Numbered from the stretch's first letter, positions 43,441 through 54,900 are shown. The stretch: 64,000 bases of DNA from Bicyclus anynana (GCF_947172395.1 NC_069086.1:3318501-3382500); one strand, 5' to 3'. A program made the numbers and translations. The notes: generated by a model from the letters alone, not told the origin.

Positions 43441-43803
43441 GTATGGTTAGTTAACTCCACATCCAAAGCCAATCGTATGTTGCAGATTATTAATTCATTA
43501 CTTAAAGCAGGCATCCTCATCCCCAATATCTGCTTTATTTGACGCTTTGTCCTATTTAGTAGTAGACGTAAATGTTGAATATCTCTGTCCTCAAGTCAAT
43601 TTATATTTATGACGCTCACAGTACGACCCGATAGCGTTTTCATGATAATGCAAAACCTTCGAAATTTAGGCGTGAGTCGGCCCGGAATTGCTTACTTCAC
43701 TTTATTTGAATCTTAATGTTGTCCTTTCCACAACATTATAAAAAGCCTTTTTGTCCATAGATGACAGAAAAGCTCAAAATTATTTTAATTCAAGTATATC
43801 ACA

Positions 43804-44190
43804 TGACGGCCGCGTGGCGTAGTCGGTAGTGGATAGTGACCCTGCTTAATGCAACCACGGCCGTGAGTTCGATTGCTGCAACTAGAAAATATTTGTGTGA
43901 ACATGTGTGTTTTCCAGTGTCTGGGTGTATTGTACACTCGCAGACGCCGCGCGGTTTCACCCGTGTGGTTCTCGTTACCGTAGGAATACCGGGATAAAAT
44001 ATAGCCTATAACCTTCCTCGATAAATGGGCTATCTAACCCTGAAAGAATTTTTCAAATCGGACCAGTAGTTCCTGAGATTAGCGCGTTCAATCAAACAAA
44101 CAAACTCTTTAGCTTTATAATATTAGTATAGATTATAAGAGTATTTATATGTAGTATATGAATATATACAAGTATTATAAACTAGTAAAA
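43804..44190 (+). mobile_element. SINE-C copy split by a Helitron
   Basis: The head and body end at about 43933 (TTTCCAGTGTCTGGGTGTAT), and the tail resumes at 44134 (TATAAGAGTATTTATATGTA), continuing the order seen in the intact copies. Confidence 0.7.
43934..44133 (-). mobile_element. Helitron-like element inside SINE-C
   Basis: ACGCCGCGCGGTTTCACCCG to GCTTTATAATATTAGTATAG. The element joins the SINE without lost sequence. Confidence 0.7.
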
Positions 44191-44574
44191 GTTGTTAAAA
44201 ACCGCTCAAATGTTACTCAGTTAAAACAATCCTGTCATAGAAAACGCAACACGAATTTAGCTCATTACACGCGTCTACTTAATGAATGACATTGTTTGAA
44301 ACACAAAAGCTTGGGGCGAATGGAAACTGTTCTGTTCGCCATTTTACCTCAGCACGTGATGTTTTGTCGGTAAATTTGTTGAGTGATTAGTGAAATACTT
44401 CAAGCAGATAAATTTTAGGTACTCGTAGGTAATTAAATATTTCTTACAAGACGTTCTGTACCAATCCGTTAACTTTGGAAGTTGCTTTTATTTCAAACAG
44501 TATTCAATACAATACAGATTAAAGCTTTATATTATTTTGTTTGTTAGTCTACAAAAGTTAATAAATTGACAGTA

Positions 44575-44880
44575 TTTTTTTATTTATTCTTTACAAGTTA
44601 GCCCTTAACCACTATCTCGCCTGATGGTTAGTGATGGTACAATCTAAGATGGAAGCGGGCAACTTATAGGAGTAGGATGAAAATCCACACTTATTTCGGT
44701 TTCTACGCGAAATCGTACCGGAACGCTAAATAGCTGGGCAGTACGTCTTTGATGGTAGGGTGATAACTTCTCACCAGCCAGACCTGATTAAGAAAACCTT
44801 AATCGGCCCAGCCGGGATCCTACCCAGGACCTTCGTCTTACAAATCCACTGCTCATACCACCGCGCCACGGAGGCCGTCT
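44575..44880 (-). mobile_element. SINE-B copy
   Basis: TACAAGTTAGCCCTTAACCA to CCGCGCCACGGAGGCCGTC. Confidence 0.82.
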
Positions 44881-45074
44881 ACGAGTATATTGCTTTTTTA
44901 CTCAAAATGTCAATCATAACTAAAATAAAATGGTACTACTATTGTGTCATAGAAAATAAAGCAGATATTGAGCTCACATTACATGCATCTACTAAATAAA
45001 TGTCATTTTTTTCTAACACAAAAGCTTAGGGTGAATACAAACGTTTACTATTACTACCGATTACTATTTTTGAC

Positions 45075-45387
45075 GACCTCTGTGGCGCAGTGGTATGCGC
45101 GGTGGATTTACAAGACGGAGGTCTTGGGCTCGATACCCAGCTGGGCCAGTTGAGGTTTTCTTAATTGGTCCAGGTCTGGCTGGTGGGAGGCTTTGGCGGT
45201 GGGTAGCTACCACCCTACCGACAAAGACGTACCGCCAAGCGATTTAGCGTTCCGGTACGATGTCGTGTAGAAACCGAAAGGGGCGTGGATTTTCATCCTC
45301 CTCCTAACAACTTAGCCCGCTTCCATCTTAGATTGCATCATCACTTACCATCGGGTGAGATTCTAACTTGTAAAGATAAAAAAAATA
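45075..45387 (+). mobile_element. SINE-B copy
   Basis: GACCTCTGTGGCGCAGTGGT head to TTCTAACTTGTAAAGATAAA. It lies 195 bp from the opposite-strand copy at 44575-44880, forming an inverted SINE pair. Confidence 0.85.
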
Positions 45388-45564
45388 CTACTATTCGACA
45401 TATTAGCTCCGCACGGCATGTTTAGTTAGTTTTGTTGAAATTAAGAAAAATACCTTCATAAGATTTTAGTTGCAAAATTATGCTATTCCAGGCTTTATCA
45501 GCAATAGTCTTTTTTGCCAAACATAATTAATCAACTAGTAAATAGCAAAAGCTTCCTCTATATT

Positions 45565-45978
45565 TTATCCTGTATCATGAGCCTTATAGAGTAAATACCC
45601 ATCGATTATATTTATGGTTATCACTTTATATACGAGAGGATGTTACACGTGTTGAAGAGGGCGTATCTATGTTCCATGAAAAACTAAAACTAAACGGACT
45701 TTAGTAGTTCTGAAATATAAAAATAGTTGTGGTTTATATATCTACTGTGGTGAAATATATCTACTACTAATTTTAATAACTCAGCTTTTATAGGGCCGTA
45801 TGTTGTTGACTTAATTTTGAAGCAAAATTATGCTAAAACACGAACTGTCTTCGGTTTTTTTATGGAACATAGATACGCCCTCTTAAGCACGTGTAGCATC
45901 CTCTCGCTGTATAAAGTAATAACCATAATTGTTATCGACGGTTATTTACATTTTAAGGCTCATGAGACAGGATAAAAG
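45565..45978. mobile_element. Fold-back element with about 115-bp imperfect arms
   Basis: Left TTTATCCTGTATCATGAGCC ... GAGGGCGTATCTATGTTCCA is inverted at right, TGGAACATAGATACGCCCTC ... GGCTCATGAGACAGGATAAA. Arms are roughly 80% alike by eye. Confidence 0.65.
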
Positions 45979-46029
45979 CATCCTGTATCACATAGCCTTA
46001 TAGAGTAATTTTGCTATTTACATTATACT

Positions 46030-46330
46030 ATTTATATGATCGGTTTTCCACCCGCTTTCAGGAGTTCTGCTGTGATTCCGTCATCACCTGGTGCTTTGTT
46101 GTTCTTAAGTTGTTTGTGGGCCATACTGATCTCGTATAGGCTGATGTCCGGGATATCTTCGGTAAAGTGTCGAGTCAATTTGGCTCTAGGATCTTTGGCC
46201 AAATTGTCAACAGGCTTTTGCAGGGAGTCGCTAGATGCTGGTGGCTCGAGACCGTTCTGTTTGGAAGTCCATGCAAGACGCCTCTGTCCAGCAGTGGACG
46301 TCCATCGCCTGATAATGATAATGATGATTA
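46030..46330. mobile_element. RTE-type LINE with inverted 5' part
   Basis: The minus strand of 46030-46217 encodes YEISMAHKQLKNNKAPGDDG then ITAELLKAGG, the start of the reverse-transcriptase domain. The plus strand of about 46226-46309 encodes MLVARDRSVWKSMQDASV then QQWTSIA and a stop, the C-terminus, followed by an AATGATAATGATGAT tail. Confidence 0.75.
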
Positions 46331-46586
46331 TTCCGGAGGGCGGAGGTCCAGTCCGGGACATGCACCTCCAACTTTTCAGTTATGTGCATTTTAAGAAATA
46401 AAATATCACGTATCTCAAATGGTGAAGGAAAAACTACTTGAGAAAACCTGCATACCTGAGAATTTTCTTAATTTTCTATGTGTGTGAAGTCTGCCAATCC
46501 GTATTAGGTCAGCGTGGTGGACTATTGGCCTAACCCCTTTCATTCTAAAAAAACTCTTGTTCACTAATGTGCCGAATATGGGTTAC
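46331..46586 (+). mobile_element. SINE-A copy lacking the 5' head
   Basis: TTCCGGAGGGCGGAGGTCCA to TGTGCCGAATATGGGTT. It starts in the tail of the RTE insertion. Confidence 0.75.
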
Positions 46587-46768
46587 ATGGTACTAAAACA
46601 TAAGAAAGCCTTTTAAAATTTATCTACCTTTGTGTTTCTCCGAGCAAATATCTGGAACGGCTGAACCGATTATAATGGGACTTTTACTGGTAGAGGTTAT
46701 TGCGCAAAATAACGGCTACTTATTGACCCAGAAAAATACATGGTATAAGCGGGATTTTTGTAAAACTG

Positions 46769-47096
46769 TTTTTTTTTCATTCCTTACAAGTTAGCCCTTG
46801 ACTACAATCTCACCTGATTGAAAGTGATGATGCGCAATCTAAGATGGAAGCGGGTTAACTTGTTAGGAGGAGGATGAAAATGCCGTGTAGAAACCGAAAG
46901 GGGTGTGGCCCTTTCGGTTTCTACACGGCATCGTACCGAAACGCTAAATCGCTTGGCGGCACGTCTTTGTCGGTAGGGTGGTAACTTGCCACGGCCGAAG
47001 CCTCCTACCAGCCAGACCTGGACCAATTAAGAAAAACTCAATCTGCCCAGCCGTGGATTGAACCCAGGACCTCCGTCTTGTAAATCAGATGAAGAC
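46769..47096 (-). mobile_element. SINE-B copy with an internal palindrome
   Basis: CTTACAAGTTAGCCCTTGAC to ACCTCCGTCTTGTAAATC. Bases 46880-46931 form a perfect palindrome with 23-bp arms, because 28 bp of the body are duplicated in inverted orientation. Confidence 0.82.
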
Positions 47097-47454
47097 TCAA
47101 GCGTTTGCTAGTAGCGAGCGAATCATTTAGACACATCTCAATTATTTAGATTGCCATACCAAATAATGGAAATATACTTTATTTACTACAAAATCGCATC
47201 AGTATTTACCATGAAGTTGAGTTCCTGGAATATTTATTTTCGTTCGGAAAGCTCTTATAGTTCACTCTAGTGTTTATTTAAACGCTGAACGTTCGAGACT
47301 ATGTTTTATTTGTCTCATATTTCTCGAGGCACCTCTGCGCGCTAGCCCCGTGATCGTTCAAGAAATACCGTTGTTTATTTTTAATTTTATAAGACGCTTG
47401 CAAATATTACGTTTGTAAACGTTTACAATAGGATTTTTCATAACGTTTTCAAGT

Positions 47455-47950
47455 AAAAAAAATCAAAATTCATTTATTTCAAGTAGGCTCACTTTACAAG
47501 CACTTTTGATACGTCAGTTGACTATTTGTAAAGACTCTACCACCGGTTCGGAAGGCAGGTTCTGCTGAGAAGAAACCGGCAAGAAACTCAACAGTTGCTC
47601 TTTTAAAAAAAGTCATACAATATTATAATTTACAATTGATGACAACATTACAAATTCTTATAGTTTTATTTTCTGTGTGAAGGTGGAAGCTGATCCAATG
47701 GCCTCCAAGCATCTTTATCATTGAGGAACTCATCAATGGTATCCTCGACTAAGTAAAAAAGTTTACAATAATTCATGACTTTGCTTCTTAAACTTTGTGT
47801 ATGAGATGTCCAAGGCGAGTCGAACAAAGTGCCGAATAAAGTTGTGAAAGTAATGAATCATGGTGGTTGATTGTGAACCAAGTGTTTTCCTTCCAAGCCA
47901 TCCAGACTTAATGCGCCCAAATGCATTTTTTTGTTTATAATTGTAAAACA
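47455..47950 (-). repeat. LINE-like 3' region
   Basis: AAGTAGGCTCACTTTACAAG, CCGGTTCGGAAGGCAGGTTC and AAACCGGCAAGAAACTCAAC match the reverse of 60890-61130. No reverse-transcriptase motif is visible. Confidence 0.5.
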
Positions 47951-48327
47951 TAAATTGTCTGGCAAAGGTTAAAATTTAATTTTTAATAGTTTTCCATACT
48001 ATTCGGCATAACTTGCATCTTAGGTTGTAAGTATTTTCAATAAAAAAAACTACAATTTATATTTAATAAAATGGCTTAACCAATTTGGATGGGACTTTCA
48101 CTAACAGGTTGCGGATGTTATAACATAGTAACTTCTTTTAAAGATAAGTTCCACACTTAAACAATAAAAATAAATAATGAAAACCGGTTCTAAATCGGTT
48201 GTGTAGTTTAGAAAAATTGTGTACCTACTTACTGTACATACAAACATCGTGTGATAATATTTAGAACCAAACGGCTTACGTGCTCTTTAAGTCACATGAT
48301 AACATGCCAGTTTTTTAACTCCCGTCC

Positions 48328-48425
48328 TATTTTTTTTTAAGAATATTTGCCATATCTTTGTAATATGATCAATATATATATTTTATTGTAGTCGGGAAAG
48401 TCTATCTTAAGAGTGGGTCTCTGAA
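48328..48425 (-). mobile_element. SINE-D fragment
   Basis: AAGAATATTTGCCATATCTT and TAGTCGGGAAAGTCTATCTT. Confidence 0.45.
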
Positions 48426-48965
48426 AGTCCCGGAGCTTTCGGAAATCAATGACACACAACACATACACACAAACACAAAAAATATATGCATTATTAGTTT
48501 AAAATACAAACTAATCCGCTATTTACCAAACACATAACTGCTTCGAAGTCGGTTAAACACAAGTGGTTCCAACAAGGTTCTTCAAAATTCTACGTCACGT
48601 ACTTCAGCCATTAACGCGTTAGAACGCCCAGTGCGTGAGATTTCCTTGTAAATAACAGCAAGTAAAGGATTAAAAGGAAACGAAGTTATGGCAATAAAAG
48701 CGAAACTTGGCTCATATATTTTCAAACACTGTCGACTTACCGACTCTCTCTCCGAAGTTTTTTTTACTTCCATCGATGTGAGGAAAGTTGCGGATAAATG
48801 GATTTTGTATTGGGAATAACAGGAATGTGCGTAGAATATAATGTTGTTATAATTTATTGTTTTTGTCCGTTTATAAAGATACAACTTTTAGGGCACGTAT
48901 CGATAACTTAGTTTTATAAATTAGTACGAGGATGTTTTTGACTAAGAGCTTGATACATCCAGTCG
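48426..48965. other. Unassigned, with a weak exon-like frame
   Basis: The minus-strand ORF at 48582-48884 (100 codons) contains MEVKKTSERES followed by a GTAAGT-type donor near 48740, then IAITSFPFNPLLAVIYKEIS if read through. I recognise no family, and transposon origin is possible. Confidence 0.25.
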
Positions 48966-50662
48966 TATTTCATTTTATGAAGACTGAAAGTTAGTCAGTC
49001 CATGCTCCTACAATAAGGGCGGTAGACAAATATGAAAGTTAGTCAGTCCATGCTCCTAAAATAAGAAAGAAAGAAAATTATTTTATTTGGACACACACAC
49101 ACATAATACACAAAAGACAACAAATACCTAATACAAAAGAAAGAAATTTTAAAAATATAGAAAACTAATAATTTAAAGATATTAAACTAATGATTAAATT
49201 AAATTAAAAAAAATGATATGTGTGGTACCGAAATGGTCACCACTCAGCATGTGCTACGCTAGTGATGGATGCACCAACGCAGCGCTGGTCTTCCGTGGAG
49301 CCATGTGGTGACGCGGGCTAAACAACTAGAAGAAGTGTTACTAATTACTAATTAATAATTACTAATTTAAGTGCGGTAGCCAATTATGAAAGTTAGCCAG
49401 TCCATGCTCCTACAATAAGTGCGGTAGCCAATTATGAAAGTTAGTCAGTGTCATGCTCCTACAATAAGTGCGGTAGGCAATTATTATGAAAGTTAATTAG
49501 CCCATGCTCCTACAATAAGTGCGGTAGCCAATTATGAAAGTTAGTTAATCCATGCTCCTACAATAAGTGCGGTAGCCAATTATGAAAGTTAGTCAGTGTC
49601 ATGCTCCTACAATAAGTGCGGTAGGCAATTATTATGAAAGTTAATTAGCCCATGCTCCTACAATAAGTGCGGTAGCCAATTATGAAAGTTAGTTAATCCA
49701 TGCTCCTACAATAAGTGCGGTAGCCAATTATGAAAGTTAGTCAGTGTCATGCTCCTACAATAAGTGCGGTAGGCAATTATTATGAAAGTTAATTAGCCCA
49801 TGCTCCTACAATAAGTGCGGTAGCCAATTATGAAAGTTAGTTAATCCATGCTCCTACAATAAGTGCGGTAGCCAATTATGAAAGTTAGTCAGTGTCATGC
49901 TCCTACAATAAGTGCGGTAGGCAATTATTATGAAAGTTAATTAGCCCATGCTCCTACAATAAGTGCGGTAGGCAATTATTATGAAAGTTAATTAGCCCAT
50001 GCTCCAACAATAAGTGCGGTAGGCAATTATTATGAAAGTTAATTAGCCCATGCTCCAACAATAAGTGCGGTAGCCAATTATGAAAGTTAATTAGCCCATG
50101 CTCCTACAATAAGTGCGGTAGGCAATTATTATGAAAGTTAATTAGCCCATGCTCCAACAATAAGTGCGGTAGGCAATTATTATGAAAGTTAATTAGCCCA
50201 TGCTCCAACAATAAGTGCGGTAGCCAATTATGAAAGTTAATTAGCCCATGCAACTACAATAAGTGCAGTAGCCAATTTTGAAAGTTAGTTAATCCATGCT
50301 CCTACAATAAGTGCGGTAGCCAATTATGAAAGTTAGTCAGTGTCATGCTCCTACAATAAGTGCGGTAGGCAATTATTATGAAAGTTAATTAGCCCATGCT
50401 CCTACAATAAGTGCGGTAGCCAATTATGAAAGTTAATTAGCCCATGCTCCTACAATAAGTGCGGTAGCTAATTATGAAAGTTAGTTAGCCCATGCTCCTA
50501 CAATAAGTGCGGTAGCTAATTATGAAAGTTAGTTAGCCCATGCTCCTACAATAAGTGCGGTAGCTAATTATGAAAGTTAGTTAGCCCATGCTCCTACAAT
50601 AAGTGCGGTAGCTAATTATGAAAGTTAGTTAGCCCATGCTCCTACAATAAGTGCAGTAGCCA
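48966..50662 (+). repeat. Minisatellite array, 48/49/51-bp units
   Basis: The landmark AATAAGTGCGGTAG recurs about 27 times between 49370 and 50651, plus two diverged units near 49013 and 49060. Spacings from 49419 run 49, 51, 48 in a repeated trimer for three rounds, then mostly 51 and 48. The last five units are uniform 48-mers. Frame-breaking unit lengths argue against coding. Confidence 0.95.
49066..49368 (-). mobile_element. Retroposon insertion inside the minisatellite
   Basis: AAGAAAGAAAATTATTTTAT to ACTAATTTAAG contains a (CA)n run and a CACTCAGCATGTGCTACGCT/CAGCGCTGGTCTTCCGTGGA core. A relative is at 53085-53235. The TAAG words at both edges may be a short target duplication. Confidence 0.6.
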
Positions 50663-50829
50663 GTTGTAGTTGTAGTTGTAGGTGCTCGTATATGGCTTTG
50701 AAAGATTTCAAGGGTCCAGGCTTTTAACCGTTCAAGTTTATAGTATATTTTTTTATTATCCTTGTAATATGAAAGGTAATATCCTTCTTATCCTTCTATT
50801 TGATAAAAAAAACATATTAAAATATATAA

Positions 50830-51074
50830 AGCCAATAGTCCACAACGCTGGCCCAGTGCGGATTGGCAAACTTCACACACGTAGATAATTAAGAAAATTC
50901 TCTGGTATGCAGGATTCCTCACGATGTTTTCCTTCACCGTTTGAGACACGTGATATTTAATTTCTTACAAAGCACACAACTGAAAAGTTGGAGGTGCATG
51001 CCCCGGATCGGATTCGAATTCACACCCTCCAGAATCGGAAGGAGAGGTCATATCCACTGGGCTATTACGGCTTG
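50830..51074 (-). mobile_element. SINE-A copy, 3' truncated
   Basis: GCCAATAGTCCACAACGCTG to CCACTGGGCTATTACGGCTT. Confidence 0.8.
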
Positions 51075-52400
51075 AACGAGGCCTTTTTAAGTAAGAGAGG
51101 AGAAATATACGCTGCCCTAGTTTAAGTCTAAGCTTAGCTTATAATATAGCTTGGAAAATAATCCTGCAAACAACTTGGAACATATTAAGGGGTTCGTGAA
51201 GGAAACGTATTGAATTGTAACACAAAAGCAATAAGTAGCCCCTTGAACACAAGGTAATATCTCTGAAGAGTACTTCCCCGTCTCAACGTAAATAGAACGA
51301 AGGCCTGCGTTTGCCAGACTACCCTCATATGAACGCTGAAAAGGGGAATTCCCATCGCACCGGCCAATACAACGTCGGTCTCGGGAACCCAGGTGTACAC
51401 CCGTATAAAAGTATATGGAGATGATAATATGATGAATAAGCAAGGCTCTGGTTAAATAATTGTTTATTAAAAGTATGTTTCTTGAAGAAAAAATCTTTTT
51501 TTTTGTCACTATTTACAAGTACGAAGTAACATTAGAAGCTGAATTATTTTTTTTCGTTACCTGGTTACGTTAGTTCCGCAAAGGAAACGAACAAACAACC
51601 CAATCATAAGTCTTAAAAAATATAAAACTCAGGCTGTATCGTCAGCGATCCTTGCTTGTCCCCGTTGGAACAATTTAAAGATGAATTTAAAATGTTGTAA
51701 AACAAAGTCGCAAACTTGTTTTCATAAAGTAATGATTTCATTATTAAAGTAGAATTATCAATTTCTTTTTTGGTGATTAAGGCCAGGGCCTACGTACCAT
51801 AAGTGTGGATGCCAATTGTGGACTTAGGAGTGGTGTGGATTTGGAAAGTAGGCCTTAAACTGTCCAAGTATAAAACGTATTTTTTTATTTTTCTTGGCAG
51901 TTTTATCATCATCATAATTTCGCTAGGTAGCCAGTCAATTGACATTGTGGCAACTCTTCCAAAAACACAATTAAAGATCTAACTTTATGGGTTTCTACTA
52001 AAGTATTATCACAAAAACCTTATAGCTTCCAAAGCCACCATAACCTGAAGTCCATAGTTGACTACCGTACTAACCTTTATCCCCGTACCGTACTAGCATG
52101 GACTAAGAAATTTTTATGAAGTATATCTGGCCATTGCAGGATGTTTTTCTATCTCAAAATAAGGCGTTCATAAAATAAAGACAACTCGACTACACTTAAG
52201 AGAAGTAAGGTGTTGAATTTGTTTCGAAAACAATAAGATTTGAGTTACTCTGTCGTGTAAAAGAAATGGTATACAGGAAACAGTCTTGTATATCCATTCT
52301 CTTTTATATAGATATGTCTGTGTGTAGTAATATCACTCAAACAAAGACATTTGTGTGTAATCTTAACGTTTTTTTATTATTTTGTATGACTTAACTGTCT
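51075..52400. other. Mostly unassigned
   Basis: A 130-codon minus-strand ORF (51117-51509), with a 71-codon ORF in another frame, has no motif that I recognise. Its GC content is higher near 51240-51400. I do not call a gene. Confidence 0.3.
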
Positions 52401-52401
52401 T

Positions 52402-52510
52402 TCCCGACTAGTACACCTAGCACAGTCTTTCCCTCTCTTCTTTTCTTGCCTTTAGTTGGAGGGGAATGATCATATTATAAAAAAATATGGCAAATATTCT
52501 TTAAAAATAA
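52402..52510 (+). mobile_element. SINE-D fragment
   Basis: CTAGCACAGTCTTTCCCTCT, TAGTTGGAGGGGAATGATCA, tail AATATGGCAAATATTCTTTA. Confidence 0.5.
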
Positions 52511-52799
52511 AAAAATAATCGCTAACGAAAATCATCTTTTTGTTGACAATGTACTAATAGTTAGACGAAGTTTTGATAGTATAGATTGCTGGTACCTACC
52601 TAAAACATGAATTTTAATGACTTTTGCAAACTTTATAGTTAACTCTAGGGACTCTATTGCCAATGATTCATACTACAGTATAATAATACTAATCGAATTT
52701 CTACTAAAAGTACAATAGGTACGTAAACTAAAGTATTGATTGAAAATATGATTTTACAAATAAATAAAAGGGTACCTACTCGTAATAGTAAAATTTTAA

Positions 52800-52986
52800 T
52801 CTATACTAATATTATAAAGCTGAAGAGTATATTTGTTTGCTTGAATCTCAGGAACTACTGGTCCAATTTGTAAAATTCTTTCAGTGTTAGATAGACCATT
52901 TATCGAGGAAGGCTATAGGCTATATATTATCCCCGTATTTCTACGGAAACGGGAACCACGCGGGTATACCGCGCGGCGTCAGCTAG
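52800..52986 (+). mobile_element. Helitron-like element, well preserved
   Basis: TCTATACTAATATTATAAAG start and GCGCGGCGTCAGCTAG end at 52986. This is the best reference for the short Helitron type in this window. Confidence 0.7.
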
Positions 52987-53084
52987 TAATTAATATAATT
53001 TCTTATTTCATCCACAAATTTATGCACGGTGAATTCATGGAATGCTAAGATATTCCTCTCTGTACTAAAATTTAATAGAATAGA

Positions 53085-53235
53085 AAGGAAGAAAGAAAGA
53101 AAAATATTTCTATTTGGTCATTAAAACTAAGAAAAAGAAAAAAAAAAGCACTGACCAAATAAAGATCCCTTCCACTCAGCATAATGCTGCAGCTAGCTGC
53201 AGCGCTGGTTTTCAGTGGAAGCCTATTAAAAGGGT
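53085..53235 (-). mobile_element. Retroposon fragment
   Basis: GAAAGAAAGAAAAATATTTC and CAGCGCTGGTTTTCAGTGGA, akin to 49066-49368. Confidence 0.5.
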
Positions 53236-54055
53236 GACATCACGGGCGCAAAAAACAGTTATTAAAAACAAACAACAAAAAAAATACTTCAAATAGAGAA
53301 TTAACTACAAAAATATAAAATATACCTAAATAAACAATGCCTAAGAATAATAAAATTATTACAAGCCTGAGTAAACCTAAAAACTATAAAACATAACTAC
53401 ATAACTCAAATATATGCCGGAACTATAAGATCAACAAGCCTGCTTTTGCTGAGTTATTAAATATTTAATCAATTTAAGTTTAAAAGTATTAGCAGGTTTA
53501 ACAGACTTTATTGTTGGAATATAAAACGTAACACATTATAGAAACTGGTGAATCAAATATTTAGGCTATAGATTATTTTATAATATTATAATTTTTGATG
53601 TAAAACTCCGGTACGCAATACCATCATTACAATTTTCCCATCTGCGACGTTCATCTCTTTTATATTTTTAATCAAAAGAATTTATACATATTGGATGCAG
53701 AGAAAATGAGGACCTTGGCAGCAGGTGTATGCGTAATCGAGTCGTAACGTGGTTCACGCTTACATTAGGGCAGGTGTATGAACATGTTATGTATTGTTAC
53801 CACCATGATAATTTCCTTTACTGCTATATTATAACACATGATTTTTATTGTAGTGGAAATTACCTTGCACACGCTCTGAGTTTTGATGACAATTTAGAAA
53901 AAACGTCATTACAAATCTAATGACAGCCTCCCAAGATGGCAGACTAGCTGTTTGAAATCCACCGTCATGATATGATTATCAAATGGAAGGGCTGTCAGTA
54001 CCTAATACGAAAATTGTCACGTAACTTAAATCTTTTACAATCATATTAAATTTTT
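53236..54055. other. Mostly unassigned
   Basis: Bases 53725-53775 (GCGTAATCGAGTCGTAACGT) resemble 55020-55070 (GCGTAATCGAGTCGTGACAT), a small dispersed repeat. Confidence 0.4.
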
Positions 54056-54383
54056 GGCGGCCTCTGTGGCGCAGTGGTATGCGCGGTGGATATACAAGAC
54101 GGAGGTCCTGGGTTCGATCCCCGGCTGGGCAGATTGAGATTTTCTTAATTTGTCCAGGTCTGGCTGGTGGGAGGCTTCGGCCGTGGCTAGTTACCACCCT
54201 ACCGGCAAAGACGTACCGCCAAGCGATTTAGCGTTCCGGTACGATGCCGTGTAGAAACCGAAAGGGGTGTGGATTTTCATCCTCCTCCTAACAAGTTAGC
54301 CCGCTTCCATCTTAGACTGCATCATCACTTACCATTAGGTGAGATTGTAGTCAAGGGCTAACTTGTAAAGAATAAAAAAAAAA
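54056..54383 (+). mobile_element. SINE-B copy, full length
   Basis: GGCGGCCTCTGTGGCGCAGT to AGTCAAGGGCTAACTTGTAA and an A run. This is one of the cleanest copies. Confidence 0.9.
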
Positions 54384-54498
54384 TCTAATGTTTGTAATTT
54401 TTAGTGCGTACTAAAAGCGTGTTTCTTAGTTTTCAAACTATTTCAAGTTTTTTTAATTCGAAACCTAGTTCTGAATTTATCGCTATCGAACAATTCCC

Positions 54499-54900
54499 TC
54501 GGCATTCCAGCACTTTGGGACCCCAACGTCCATCGGCTCTTCAAACTATGTGCCCCGCCCATTGCCACTTCAGCTTCGCAACTCGTTGAGCTATGTCGGT
54601 GACTTTGGTTCTTCTGCGGATCATTTAATTTCTGATTCGATCACGCAGAGATACTCCAAACATAGCTCGTTCCATCGCCCGCTGTGTGACTCTGAGCCTT
54701 CTTATGAGGCCCATGGTTAGCAAACAAGTTTCTGAACCATAGGTCATCACTGGCAACACGCACTGTTCGAAGACTTTTGACTTCAGGCACTGAGTAATTT
54801 CGGATGAAAAGATGTCGCGAAGTTTCCCGAATGCAGCCCAGCCGAGTTGGATTCTGCGGTTCACCTCTTTCTCGAAATTGGACCTACTTAACTGTATCAT
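54499..54900 (-). pseudogene. RTE-type LINE C-terminal coding remnant
   Basis: The minus strand encodes RRIQLGWAAFGKLRDIFSSE, then CVLPVMTYGSETCLLT and RRLRVTQRAMERAMFGVSLR, the RTE region after the reverse-transcriptase domain. A frame of 91 codons is open; the continuation (about 54499-54624) is still recognisable as the KWQWAGH-type tail in other frames. Confidence 0.75.

Noticed and set aside
48966..50662. Regular 48-51 bp repeats reminiscent of a CRISPR array
   Set aside because: There are no unique spacers; the whole unit repeats, and the setting is a eukaryotic genome. It is a minisatellite.
51117..51509. 130-codon minus-strand ORF as a gene
   Set aside because: No recognisable domain, no splice structure and a competing ORF in another frame; kept only as an unassigned region.
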